DNA of 64,000 nucleotides from Coprinopsis marcescibilis (lineage: Eukaryota; Basidiomycota; Agaricomycetes; Agaricales; Psathyrellaceae). A program made the position numbers and the translations under genes. This document shows positions 1-12,540 of the stretch, one piece after another (within the stretch, counting starts at the first letter, position 1; each line of letters begins with the position of its first letter). The notes under the pieces were generated by a model. That model was given only the letters and a program-made list of their open reading frames with translations. It searched no databases and was not told where the DNA came from. The DNA lies in assembly GCA_004369085.1 (NCBI GenBank), contig ML210146.1, positions 1,240,001-1,304,000 of the forward strand, read 5' to 3'.

Positions 1-237
1 CATCGCATCAACATTTATTTCTCCGTGTTGCATTCTGTATGTTGTTTGGCTTACCTGGCTTCCCGGCTTTCTCCTCTGTGTGTAGCTTTCTGTACTTGTA
101 CCCTGGATCTTTCCCGAATAGAAACCCCAAATTCCCGGTCTCTTCGAACAGTCGTCCAAGAAACCCCCAAGCCTGGAAATTTGCTTCCGTTACGATGGTG
201 ATCGAGAAACGGTTGCATGAATCGACAACAGGCTAGC

Positions 238-245
238 TATAAATA
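238..245 (+). promoter_or_regulatory. TATA box upstream of the lipase gene
   Basis: A perfect TATAAATA lies about 40 bp upstream of the chosen lipase start codon at 286. The spacing is short but plausible for a fungal promoter with a short 5' leader. The 237 bases to its left contain no gene that I can support. Confidence 0.4.
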
Positions 246-285
246 AACGTGTTGGAATAATGTGTTTGCCCTCTCTCCCCATGAA

Positions 286-2239
286 ATGGCGATACCTCTG
301 GTTGTTGTGGAAGGGTTTCTGGGCGGCAATTTCGGTGCCTCGCTCTGGCGGAGTGTAGAGGACATTGTAAATGAACTCGATGCGCCACTGGATGAGCGCT
401 CGTCGTCGAATTTGGACGCCCTGCCAAGCATTACCGACGCGAATGACCGCAGAAAGCTTTTAATCGTCAGGTCCGTTCATTTCTCATGTTGAATTCGCTT
501 TTTCTCTATTTTGGACTGCAGCGTTGGCCCAGCAAGCTCGCTGCACGATCGGGCCTGCGAGCTCTACTACGCCTTGCGCGGCGGAACTGTCGACTATGGC
601 TTCGAACACAGCGAGACCCACAACCACGCGCGCTTTGGGCGGACCAATTCTGCTGGAACCTACCCCGAATGGTCCAAGGACCATCCGTTACACTTCCTTG
701 GCCATTCCATCGTACGTACTTTCCAAATCTCGCTCTTTCTCCTTTGCCGCTGTTAGATTGGACGTGGGGGTATCATATATCATCAGCAGTCCTATTTCTC
801 TCCACACAACAGCCCCTATTCAATTGGGACTCGCTTCTGGGCGTTTCTCGCTTTCCTCGTTCGATTTCGACTTTCGATTTCGGAATCCGAGGATGGAAGG
901 TCTTTGTGGACCGTGACATTCTCAGGCTTGGAAGCGAGCGCCTGGGCAGAGGTGCGTCTCTCGCTCCCACCCCAGCGCCCCCGCTCCTTCTTTTCATGGA
1001 AGATGTCAGTCAGCCTTGAACCTGTCTTCCACACAATACATACGTACACCGGAACAACTGCCTCCGAGAGTTCAAATCTCTCAATCTCAATTGACGCTTA
1101 CTTACGAGTTGTGTTATTAGGGCGGCCCAACGATCGTGAAACTGCAATACCTAATTAGCATCGGCCATTTCGGAACAGACGCCCATCCAGATATGATCCT
1201 ATCCGTCCACTCCAGTGAGCCAAATCTGTCTTCTCATTAAAGAGATACCATCGCCGACCCGAGCTGCTTCTGATCACACCCGACAGTCAGCGCAGCGTTC
1301 AGGGGAACCCAGCTCGTATACACGCTCGGAGAGAGCACACATTCGGCACCATCCGTCCGGCATATCAGCATAGGCGCCTTGCTCGCAAAGCTCATACACA
1401 TCTTTGCGTACATCTCCCCACTTGTCCCGTACTCGCTGCTATGGGACCTCCACGCCGAATCGCGCTCGCTGTCCTACCGTGACATCTCCATCCCCGCTTT
1501 CTTCAGACACCTCTGGAGGAGCGACTGGGCGGAAAGTAAAGATGCCACTCCGTATGATATGACATTCGAAGCCGCGGATGAAAGGGAGTCGCGAGGTGAA
1601 GGAGACCCATTTCCGAACACTTTTTACCAGAGTCTTGTATTTTCCATGGTGCGTACCGACGCGTGCCTTTTTTTCCCCCGTCGTCCGTCCTTCCGACTGA
1701 CATTGGTCGTCCTACAGACAGAAAGGCTTTCATCTTCAGGGCCGAATCATGGCCCGCCGTTATCATGGATGGTTTCTGGACCTTTGTTCATGATGTCCCG
1801 AGCCATCGGAGTGTTTGATTTCTCACTTTTACGGCCACTTCCCAAATTTTGCGAGAGACACAAACACTCCGAGCAGTTGATCAATTCCACCAGCGGGCCA
1901 ACGGCTATGGAAGCCGGGGTATCACCGGACAGTCACCTGGACCAGAGCCATTGGGCCAACGACGGAGTTGTTCCAGTGTTCTCTCAGTATCATCCTTTTG
2001 AATGCAGGTCCGTCTGTGACCAACCCTTTTGCGTTCTGCATCTCTGAAAATATTTGAAGCCCTTCAAAATGTAACCACCGAGGCCCGCTGGACCTTGGCA
2101 TAAAGAATGGGCCTTTTGCTGGACGCTGGATAGTCCAGCAACTAGTCGAGAGCCACTCACATTTCTCCTTCGTACCGCCAATCCGGACCAGAACAACAGC
2201 TCAAACAACCTTTTGGAAAAGTATAGGGAGCCAACTTGA
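286..2239 (+). CDS. Staphylococcal-type lipase (alpha/beta hydrolase)
   Basis: Predicted triacylglycerol lipase of the alpha/beta-hydrolase fold, closest in recognisable motifs to bacterial family I.5/I.6 (Staphylococcus, Geobacillus) lipases. Six exons by eye: 286-470, 522-711, 1121-1214, 1287-1648, 1718-2007 and 2083-2239. The protein opens with PLVVVEGFLGG (oxyanion-hole strand). It then carries SVGPASSLHDRACELYY and GGTVDYG, both typical of this family. The nucleophile elbow GHSIGGPT is split by an intron between Ile and Gly. DLHAESRSLS follows, and NDGVVPVFSQYHPF holds the expected catalytic His. The second intron is 409 bp, far longer than the others. The C-terminus after HPFEC does not clearly match the family, so the last intron or exon may be wrong or the end may be diverged. 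No signal peptide is visible from this start. Family assignment is firm; the last exon is uncertain. Confidence 0.82.
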
Positions 2240-2368
2240 CTCGATTGACAGCAGAATTATTAGAGGACAACATACGCAGCCCCAAAGTGATTTGCTACCT
2301 ATTTGTACACCATAATACTCATTGCTTTCTCGGAGGACGCGTGGGATATATTGCCGGGGTTGTCCGCG

Positions 2369-5300
2369 TCAACGATTGGTAAGATGGTGCTTTCCTTTGG
2401 GTACATTAATGGGAGGGGTGCCATTATACCCTTGTTGGTTGAACTGGATGTCGCCATGTGGTCGGAAATTCTTGTTGTTGAGAGAACGGTGATGGTGGTT
2501 GCTCCTTTGTCCGCTGGGACGATGGCCTTGGCGTCTGTTCGCACCAGGCGGAAGTGCACGACCAAATCCAGTTGGCCCCTGGGTCGGAGTATATGCAGGT
2601 GGGGGCGGGTAAGATGCGCCAAGAGGAGTAGGTACGGGAATCATGCGATGATTCGGACCTGATTGACCAGAGTGCCAGCCAGATGGTTGCGGTGGAGGCC
2701 CACTCCCTGGGCCTGGATGAACATAAGAGTGGTTGTATGATGGTCTGAAGGGGATTGCTGGGTTGACCGTCGGCGTCGTGTTTCCTTGGTTAACACCCTC
2801 CGATTTCTCCGGGCTGACCGACGGAGCATGCTGAGGTTGCATGTCGCTCTCAAGATTACCTTGAGCAAGAGATTCAATAGGTTGTGGTCGAGGATAGTAG
2901 TAGTTTGGCTGCTCGCCCGTCAACACAAAGCTACAGGTGGAATTCCAAGGCTTACCTGATATACGACTGCTGACGCCGACCAATTGGGATCATAGTCACC
3001 CTGGGGCGGCAACGCTTGAGAAGGGTGCATTCCAGGGCAAACAGGATAGTAAGGCATCGGGTAAGGTGCTTGGTAGACTTGCGTAGGAACCCATGTCGTC
3101 GGCGTTGTGTAAAATGGGCCATTTGGATAAACACAGGGGTAGCCTGGAGGGGGTATCGTGTTCATAGATGCAGAAGACGGGAGCCAAGTATGATTCGTTG
3201 TAGGCTCTAAATCATCGTACCACTCTCTATACTTCTCCGAATGGTCTTGAGCGTCTGAGCGAGATGATGCAGAACCCTTGAATGCGCCATCATCAGAAGC
3301 TGCCAAAGAAGGCGAAGGTGTCGCGTCATGAAGGGTCCTGTCATCTGAAGTCGGAGAGGCTTCAGACACATATGGTGACGGTGATCCCTCAAGAGACGTG
3401 GCAGTGCCAGGATGTTCAGCCTCATTTCGATTCGATAGAGCTTCAGATCCTGCAGCGGATTCCTTTGGCAAACAGTTGGATCTAGGAACGAACTTGGTTG
3501 GGAAGTGATGTCCCCTGTGCGAAAAAGAGTGGTTGGTTGGGAAACGTCCTCTTCCACGTCCATTTTTCCAGGGGTTGCGGGGAGGGTTACAATCCCTCAA
3601 TTGCACGCGCAAAACTCGCCCGTCACAGGTTCGGTTATGCTATAAATATATTCAATAAAATGCAGAGCCAAGTCCTAGAGAAAGATCCTACTTCTTCCTG
3701 GACGGCACGGGCTGGCCCTTCCGTGTTATTGTACTTGAGGAAAGCAAAGGCCGTCGTAGCATTGACTGGAATGGAGATTAACGGTCTGAGACATAGGAAA
3801 GGACAGATTCGACTGACATGGACGAACAAATTTCACGTTTTCCAGACCACCGTACTTCGAAAAATGTTCCCTTACGCGTTCTTCTGTCCAAGGAAAGGAA
3901 CCCAAGACATTCAATCCTCCAATAAAAAGACTCGTTGGGTCGATGTTCTGCGCTTCTGCATCTCGCATATCCTCTGACTTCTGAGGAGCATCAAGATGGT
4001 CGTCATCTGATGCGGCCCAGCTGGTAGGAGTAAGAGGATAAACGATTTGAGGATCATCGCCCGAGGTGGGCCTGACTATTGGAGAGGCTGTAGATTGAGG
4101 GTAACATGCGCTGTGATGTCTCTCTTCAGTGGCTCTGAACGGGTTTCAAGCGAGCTGTAAGTAAGGGTGGGGTTCGAGGCCCAATATGTTCCTTCCTCAC
4201 CTTTGTTTTTCGATGGTGTAAGATGGCCATTCGTAGACGTCGATGGGAGGAGCAGTCATGTCCGTGAAAGCAACGACGGGCTTGAACGATGTGGATGGCA
4301 TGAGCTCTGACTTACTCGGAGGAGCCCATCCAACGGTTACCAAAGGAATATGTGCTTGGTTCCGAAAGTCTTGAGGTGGACCAACGACAAGGACCTCTTG
4401 ATGTGGTTTGATAACGTCACCTTTGTTGTAACCAGATTGAGACACAACGCCAGCGGTGGGCGAGGTTGAATATGGAAAAGGCGGTAAAAGAGGCGAAGCT
4501 TGGTGTGAATAGGGTGCTGGTTGGAAATACTGAGGGTGTTTAAATTGTGCAAGGTGCAGATCGCCTCCAGAGGAGAAGGGCAAATGAGCCCAAGTGACCG
4601 TGAGGTGGGGGACTCTTCGCAATGCCTAACACTCAAAGTTAAGCAGTCATACGATGAACATATTGATGTATTTTTACCATTAATGCACCGACGCAGTCAT
4701 CTCTGAAATCCCATTTTACTTCCCAGCAACCATTATCCATACAAGGCAAGCGGGGCGCGGAATGAGGACCGGGATGCGCGTTACCGACGTTCGGAACCTC
4801 CGAAGAAGGTGCTGAGGGTTCTTGTCAACGATGATAGCAACGTGGTAAAACAGACAGCGTCCTTACCATCTTCCTCTGGTCGATAAAGTGCAAAGCTTTC
4901 GAGCCGACCGAAATACGCAGCCAATTTATGTAGGGACTACAAAGTGGTCAATTGAAATCAGGTAGAGACCGAGGCGTTGCGCATATACCCACAAATTCGT
5001 CAAATTTTAAAGGTTGTAGATGCAAGCTATTAGATTCTGCTGCGTCAAGTTTTTGCTCAGTGCGCCGTAACTCTGCTACTTCCGCATCAGAGTTATATGC
5101 AATATGGTGAAACCTTGAGAGTATTCAAGAGAGGGGAAAACTTGAGATATCGACTATCATACCTCGACCCTTTGGTTTTCCAAAGTCGCAACGCAGTGGG
5201 TAGTTCCCAAGGATTTTGTCTGCCAGGTGATCCATATCCTGGAATGAGATAGGATGGGGCCCTGATATGGAAAATTCAGAACATAGGCGACGCCTGATGG

Positions 5301-5852
5301 TGCAAAATAATTACCGGTAAGAGACGAGCAAGGTCCTGAAGGCTCTGGCTGGTTCGTATCGCAAGATACGACCAAGAAAGGGTTTTGGTGTGGTGGTGCG
5401 CAGAGTTTGGATTAACCCGGAGGCTGCGTCCGCGTTCTGGGTGCATATATGCGGTTTCGGACAGGCCTCTAAATGAGAAGACAATGAACGTACCTCGCAT
5501 TGCACAAAAGCGCATATCCCGCCTTTGGAATCACGGATAACCTTGATATTCTTGACTTGAGTATGTTCTGACAAATGTTCAGCCAACATCTTTCCCAATT
5601 CTCCATGGTCGATGTTCAGAGGGAGGCTGGATTCTGTGAGCATCGCGTTGAGGCGGGTTGAGGGTTCACTAACCTTCCAACGAAGACGCTGGCGTCGTGA
5701 GGTGCCTTTTCATCGCGCCTTTCGTTACCAGGCATGGTGAAGGACGTATCTGGACCCTCCTCACCCGCCGCCTGAATGCTTCTGCGGTCTGAGGCGGGGG
5801 AAGGGGGAAGCTGCTGGGACAACTGTGGCTGATCCCCTGGCTTAGGAGGCAT
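2369..5852 (-). CDS. RNA-binding protein with three RRM domains
   Basis: Predicted RNA-binding protein read from ATG at 5852, MPPKPGDQPQ. RRM1 has an RNP2 motif ASVFVGSLP made by joining exons across an intron near 5634-5675, then an RNP1-like stretch GGICAFVQCE. RRM2 lies around 4600-5100, with YFGRLESFALYRPEED followed by LTVTWAH after an intron. RRM3 is around 3635-3950, with TSLFIGGLN, then VREHFSKYGGLENVKFVRP and TAFAFLKYNN. Between RRM2 and RRM3, and after RRM3, come long low-complexity Pro/Tyr/Ser/Gln-rich stretches, ending in an Asn/His/Arg-rich tail. At least eight exons are needed and their exact borders are uncertain. The ortholog is not recognised. The layout suits a cytoplasmic or nuclear mRNA-binding regulator, but that is inference. 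Confidence 0.75.
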
Positions 5853-6722
5853 GGGGAACGACAGAAGGGCGAGACAGTGAATGCAGCGGCGAGATGGTCG
5901 TGGTCGTTGCGGAAATACAAACACGGATGGTTCATAAAGATGCGATCCACAAAAATAGGCTGGGATGATCGAGGAATTATATTTATTGCAAGGAAATAAA
6001 GACAGAAAGTATTCTTTATAACCGAACTTGGTTGAAAGCTGGTTGGATTGCCGATGTGGACGCAAATAAGCTTCCGAAGACAACGTCATAGCACGTTCCA
6101 TCGCACAGACGCAGCGACCGCCACCGAATCTAAACCGTAGAATTAATCAACAGCAGAGATACACTGGATCCCCCTCCAAAGAAGATCACATCAGATGGCC
6201 CTGCTTAGCTTCCTGTCATGCCACAGGAAGAAGCACATCCAGCCAACTATCGCGGGAGGCCACTTGGGGCGAACTAGCACGCAAAACCCCACAGAACAGA
6301 CACCAAGCTCCGGAAAGCTGTAGTAGAAGGCATCTAGCAAGCGACAGCACTGGCAGAGACGCAAGCCGGTATCAAGTTGGACGGGACACATGAGTGAATT
6401 TCAAAGACCCTGGAGAGCTGGCGTCGTAGGCGATATCATGATAGGGCGCGCGGAGCCGACGTCGCACGATCGTAGCGCACCAGTGCATCACCGAGGAGTA
6501 GTCGTCCGCAATGATTCCAACAAATTATCGCCACGGAAAGAAGCAAACGGGAGACGTTCGTCGTCGTCGTCCAGAAAAAGAATTGACTCTGTTCACTCAA
6601 AAGGAACGTGACCTTAGAATGGATCCATTATTTTCAAACTCCGAGTCTCTTGGTTGTTGGTGGTCCATCAATCTTCAGCTCTTTCAAATACTTTATACCC
6701 GTTCAACTCGTTCAGTACAGCA
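5853..6722. other. Intergenic region, divergent promoter of RRM gene and RPB6
   Basis: About 870 bp lie between the two divergent start codons. The minus-strand frame is open from 5852 up to about 6101, but it has no recognisable domain and is probably 5' leader or an intron-containing leader of the RRM gene. The rest holds no gene, tRNA or repeat that I can support. A TTTATACC element near 6690 may serve RPB6. Confidence 0.5.
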
Positions 6723-7370
<648 letters not shown>

Positions 7371-7674
7371 TGTCGATCTCCATTTGACGTGCATATACCA
7401 TCCCTGCACCGGAGGCGCGCCGGTTACTCTGATTTCGCCAATTCACCGGATTCAAGTGGTCTCAATCACCTTCAAGTACGAACGGTTGACCCAAAGAGAA
7501 TTTTGGCTTCTCTAGTTTGGCTTTTGTCCTGTCGGTCAAGCAAACAAGCGTGGCATGTAGAAAAGTATGTATTTAGAATATTATCACTATTCATGTGGCT
7601 ACTAGACGGGACAATGGATTATTGGTGCGATATCTTGCGTTCAACAGCACCGGGATCAGAACGACGCAATATTA
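7371..7674. other. Convergent intergenic spacer, RPB6 and DMC1 3' ends
   Basis: About 300 bp between two convergent genes. I see only short open frames without family features; it should hold both 3' UTRs and terminators. Confidence 0.5.
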
Positions 7675-9485
7675 TCAGACATCCGCCCAACCCCCTTCAT
7701 CTAGCTTATAAGACGCTTCGCTTTCAGGACGATCAGGGCTGTCAACAAGCTTAGCGACCCGCTCTTCGGCACGACCTAGAAAAGAGATTAGGTAGGCTTT
7801 ACCCCAAGACTGACTGAGACCACTGCATCGTACCTTTCCGAAGAAACATCCGTGTCGCAGAGGCATGGGACAAGATATGGCCCCCAATAGGTTTTAAAGC
7901 ACCCCCAGCAACAAATGTCATAGTCGCGCCAGGATCAGCTGTGATGCGCGTCAGACGAAGTACCAGGGCGACGGTTGAAAGATCCTACATTGAACTTGGT
8001 TGGTCATCAAAATGGCAATCTGGACGAGGATCATTAACGAAGAACAGAAGCCACCGTAGCTACATGGATCACTTACATTGAATTCTTCAGAGAGCTTGGT
8101 GAGTTTCGACAGCATTTGAGCTAGCTAGATGCGACGGTCAGTGTGCGCGATAACCACCAGGAAGGGCACTATGTACCTTTTGTTGGCGTTCGCTAAGCTC
8201 TCCGCGTCCTGAGTAATCGACCCTGAACAAAGCCATAATGCTGTCGACAATCTGGCATAGCGTTGAGCCCATATGAAAATGGCACACAGACGAGGGAATC
8301 ACCAGCAGTTTGAAATCCTTGTCCTCGGCAAAACGGGCAGAGCACTCGTTGATAAGCTCCATCTAGGGACTATTCCAGACAGTTCAAAGATACAAAATGC
8401 GACGCACCTGGTGTTCACTATTGAAGGCTCGGGCTATTCCGAAAGATTGGAACATATCTGAGAGTTATAAGAAGTAACATGCCGTAGAGAATATTTTCCA
8501 GGGCCATGGTCGTGTCGACACCAAAACGATCTGCGATCGCGCGTATTCGGTCGGGGCGAAAGGTACCTGAGGTGCTCTGTAAGGACAATCGTATGAAAAG
8601 AGGTTAATTAGCCCAGCCTACCCTCTGTGTCGATATATGCAACCTTTCCTGCAGCACCTCCGTATTCCGGCGGGAGTTGGGCAATGACACTCATCGTGTG
8701 GGCGAGCTGCGTCTTACCGGTGCGATACTCTCCATATACTGGAACATTTTCAGAGACAGTAACATTTCCCAGAGACCAAAGTACGTACCCTCAGTTATGG
8801 ACTGTGACATGATGCCACCTGCGAGACAATCGACATAGAATTGACAATATACTCGGGGATTTAGCTCACCTCCAAGGATAGCATCGACCAACTTGCTCCC
8901 AGTACTGATAGCAACAACTCGTTTGCGTTTGTCCTGAACCTCGACACCAGTTGCGAACGAGGAACCCTTGGAGTATACAATGAGAAAGCGCCAGGACGTC
9001 AGTAGAAGCGCATACAGCTATCTTCTGGGCAGCCTCCTTGATCTTCTCCACCTTGGCTTCCGACATTCCCTGTAGATGCGCTCAGCGCCTCCCGAGTCCA
9101 AAAATAAATGCGTCACTGACTTTAATTTTGAGCATATGCCTCCTCGTGGTCATAATCACACCCGAAACGGTGTTGATAGCAGCAGACTACGGAAGAGGAT
9201 GAACCCTGCTTGAGGCGTACACCGGTAGTACATACCTTCAGTTTGGTGATGTCCTGGACATTGATCCCCTGTACGATGTTAGATTTACATGTGGGCTTAT
9301 GATAAGTGAACCATAGTACATACATGTTGCTGGAGCTCATCAACAGAGTCGAAAGCCACCTGAAAGATCAATGAGCATACATATGCAGTTTGTCCGTCAA
9401 TCATTACCTCTTCGTCTTCGAGAGCAGGAGTCGCGGCTCTGGATGGTGCCTGAGAAGAGATAGACAGCGCACGACGAGGAGGCAT
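7675..9485 (-). CDS. DMC1: Meiotic recombinase DMC1 (RecA/RAD51 family)
   Basis: Meiosis-specific strand-exchange ATPase that forms filaments on single-stranded DNA and pairs homologs. ATG at 9485 begins MPPRRALS. Ten or more short exons are needed. The N-terminal helix-hairpin-helix reads [14 protein letters not shown], then [18 protein letters not shown] and [15 protein letters not shown]. The ATPase core has [15 protein letters not shown], Walker [10 protein letters not shown], and [21 protein letters not shown]. The Walker B area reads [19 protein letters not shown], and ADPGATMTF and [15 protein letters not shown] follow. DMC1 rather than RAD51 is indicated by [22 protein letters not shown] (RAD51 has DSATALYRTD) and DPGATMTF. 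The ORF ends [12 protein letters not shown]. Expression is probably confined to basidia; nothing in the sequence tests this. Confidence 0.92.
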
Positions 9486-9706
9486 CGAGGAATGCAGACA
9501 GAGGTGTTGAAGAAAGAGATAACTTGCGCTGGAAGGTTACGCATTCCTTTATATCGTCGACCACGTGCGGGGCTGTCAAAAACCAAATTGACAAATCGAT
9601 TGCCATATAAGTAGAGGCATACAAGGTCATGAAATCAACTATATACTACAGGGGAGACATCAAAATGGGCACATAGAATCCAGTGAACATTCCATACCAA
9701 GTTCCT

Positions 9707-11036
9707 TCAATCCGCATCAACAACCATTCCACCGCGACCGCGACGGATCCGGTCTTCCAGGCCACCCTTACCTCCAAACACACGTTTCTGTTCGTAATTG
9801 AGATAGCTGCTCATTCCTTTGGACTCGCGTCGAGCACGTTCGTCCTCTTCCAGCTCGGCTTTCTCTTTCTGCAGCAAAAGAGCTAGTCGCTCCCTGCGGT
9901 CAACCGTCATTGAGGAGGCATTAGACTGCATTGCAGCTAACCGCGCCGCCCGGTCGTTTGCCGCAGGCTGAGAGGGTCGGGTGTCATTCGAAGGACGTTC
10001 ATGAGTTGTTCGAGGTGGAGAATAATCAGCTCGACTTCGCTTCGAGTAGGCATCGTCGCGGCGCGGGCTCCTGCTCCTACTTCGAGGTCGTTTCCCTCTG
10101 TCGCCGTTGGTAGGTGGATCGGGACTGCTTGACTGGTCGGAGGCCTTGTCATAACTCCGTGGCAAACGAGAAGGGTACGAGTGACGACGGGAGTCATCTC
10201 GTACCGGGGAACGCGAGCGTCTATGGGATAGGTCATCGCGGTACCGACGAGGAGAGTCATCATCTCGACGAGATGGTCTCGGTGAGCGAGATCTTGAACG
10301 GTGACTACGGTGCCGTTCAGGAGAGCGAGAATCAGAGTGTCGCTTTCGCCTCCGCCTTTCCTTTTCTTCGTGTTTAAGTCGCTTCCTTTCCTCTTTCTCC
10401 TTTTTCTTGTCCTTCTTCGGCTTAATCCCTGCTTGCTCCTGGAGGGCACGCAAGCGCAATGGGTTGTTCATTACAGCTTGCAATGCAGCCTGTTCCTGCT
10501 GCTTGATGGCAAACAAAGGGTCTTCGCGAATCTTCGCAGCAACGTCGCGAGCATTGTTGGCGTTTTGAATGGCGATAAAGTTCTTGTGGGACGCTCCCAC
10601 CTGTTGCAAGGGTTAGTAAAGTCCTGATGACGCGAACAATAGGTTGCAAACATACTTTGGCATTGTCATCAGCGGTTAGGATCTTGTCAACCCTCTTCTT
10701 CCCGAGCAAATAGTCCTCCAGGTCATTGGCGTTCGAGCTGCTACCGGTGGCCGGCGTTGCGTACATCCATTCCAGTTTCTCCGTACGCTTCTTGCCCGTT
10801 TGTTCTTCTTGCAACCGCTGTAGTTCCTGAAGTTGCCTTTCTTCTTCCTTTTCCTTCCGCAGTTGATCAAGTTTCTTCTTCTCCTCCAACTAGAGTGCCG
10901 ATGTCAGGAGTGAACGAGGGTTTGAGTCAACATATGGTAAACTTACCGCCTTCTTCTCCTCAAGCCACACCCGCTCCTGGTTCTTCAACAGGAGCGGATG
11001 CCAGGACTTTTTCATATTCAAATCTCCACCACCCAT
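9707..11036 (-). CDS. CWC25: Pre-mRNA-splicing factor CWC25
   Basis: Spliceosome-associated factor needed for the first transesterification step in yeast. ATG at 11036 gives [20 protein letters not shown], the conserved Cwc25/CIR-type N-terminus, followed by [11 protein letters not shown] before an intron at about 10946-10889. Then comes a charged helix, LEWMYATPA, the conserved [13 protein letters not shown], and after another intron [15 protein letters not shown] and [21 protein letters not shown]. The C-terminal half is a long Lys/Glu-rich and Arg/Ser-rich (RS-like) tail ending in a glycine-rich stretch. Such tails are common in metazoan and basidiomycete splicing factors but absent from the short yeast protein. 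It is head to head with the ion-transport-like gene, about 220 bp between start codons. Confidence 0.92.
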
Positions 11037-11256
11037 CTTGGTCTATATTTCCTCTTGACAGTTAACGACAGTATGTATGGGGGTGAGGCGACAATGGTCG
11101 TCGAGGATAGAGGTCGAGTCGTGGAGAGCCTGAGATCAGAAGTGTGAACATGGATGACCTAAGCCACAGCCTCCTTTTCCACCAAATCCTTCCCCACGCA
11201 ATGCTCAGTCCACGACATTGACTTTGACTGCTCTATCGTCGCTGGTCGGTGTAGCC

Positions 11257-12187
11257 ATGTCGAATAACTTTGACTATGAGCCACTGAATGATTTGGAGGC
11301 CGGAGGGCCTAATGGTCAACCCAAGTGAGCTCTGAATTCAGCCTCGCCGTGATTGAGCTAACAATGGTTTCGTTCATAGGCCAGGAAGATCCATCTACGC
11401 GTTGACTCGCAATGAGATTCTTAAGGGCGTTGCCAACCGTTTCGTACACTCACGGGCGTACATTCTCCTATACCTTTCCATGGCTGCCCTTTCGGTTACG
11501 ACCGTGGTGCTCAGTTTGCAAGACGGATGCCCGGGCGTTGCCTTTTATGTGCTGGAAGTGGTCATCAACACTACGATGATTCTTGAGGTCGGCATCCGAT
11601 TCGTAGCCCTCGGGAAGGTGAGCTAGGACCTTTGCTTATCGATGGCCGGAACTCAAGTCCAAGGTTCCACGCAGCAATTCTGGAAGTCACCATTCAATGT
11701 TGTCGACCTGATCCTGACAATGTTCTGTGCCTTAACTCTGCTTGTCCTGGTCTTCGCCAAATGTGGAACTGGCAGCAAGGAGGAACAGCTGTTTGACACC
11801 CTGCTACTGGTTGCAAGGAACGTGCTTCAGTTTGGTCGGCTGGCCTCTGTCATGAGACAGTGAGTTGCCATGTATAACCCGTTATTTCCTTTACTGACGA
11901 TGTGGCGAATCAGATCGGGCCAATCGATATTCTCCAGACCCAAACCGATTGACATCAATGCTGCACGGAGGGCAGGGTTCGGGATGGAGCTGGATGTCGA
12001 GAGTGACGACGATGATGATGAAGTGAACCGACCCCTGGTCCGGAATCCTGTGATATTTGATGCAGAGAACACGCGTTTGGACGAACGAGGTACGGCAGGT
12101 GCTCCTCGAAAATTCACAGATATGCCACGAGCAGCTCAGGCAGCTCAGGAGCGCAACTCGGAAGATGTGTGGGCGGAGTTCGGGTAG
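11257..12187 (+). CDS. Ion-transport-like four-helix membrane protein
   Basis: Predicted integral membrane protein resembling a lone voltage-sensor or ion-transport (S1-S4) module. Exons 11257-11324, 11380-11617, 11675-11859 and 11914-12187 join in frame. The N-terminus is short and soluble. Hydrophobic segments follow at AYILLYLSMAALSVTTVVLS, FYVLEVVINTTMILEVGIRF and VVDLILTMFCALTLLVLVFA. A fourth segment with spaced arginines is VARNVLQFGRLASVMRQ. The short FNVVDL motif before the third helix is typical of the S2-S3 region of voltage-gated channels. There is no pore loop, so it is not a complete channel. A cytosolic acidic tail (DVESDDDDDE) ends the protein. Similar short proteins are widespread in fungi with no assigned function as far as I know. 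Function is not established here. Confidence 0.8.
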
Positions 12188-12540
12188 ACCGTGGACGGAC
12201 GGGGCGAACTTAGATTTTAGGATAGTATGATACCATGCTGTATAATTGGATAATAATATACCTGATACCTGGGAGAAAAATGAAGTCTGATGTGAAATGG
12301 ATATTGGGAGGCAATGCTGGGTTGATATCCGTCGGTGGCTTTCTAAGCGTGAACCATTTCTCAGGAGGGAATTTGCCAACAGTCGTGATCTTCTTTCTTT
12401 CTGGTTTCCATGCTGCTCCCAGTTTCCTAGTCCAAGTCATTCGTTTCTACTCCTTTTCCATGCTTGAGCCGCACTATATTCGGCGCTTACCACAAGACTA
12501 ACTCCTTTATAGGCGCTGAATATCCTGACTGCCCAGGGAC

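Noticed and set aside
1066..1082. GAGAG-TTCAAAT-CTCTC resembles a tRNA T arm inside the long lipase intron
   Set aside because: No matching acceptor stem, D arm or anticodon arm could be found about 50 nt upstream, so it is only a small hairpin.
2303..2662. Plus-strand ORF of 119 codons opposite the RRM gene
   Set aside because: It is a shadow of the Pro/Gln/Asn-rich C-terminus on the minus strand.
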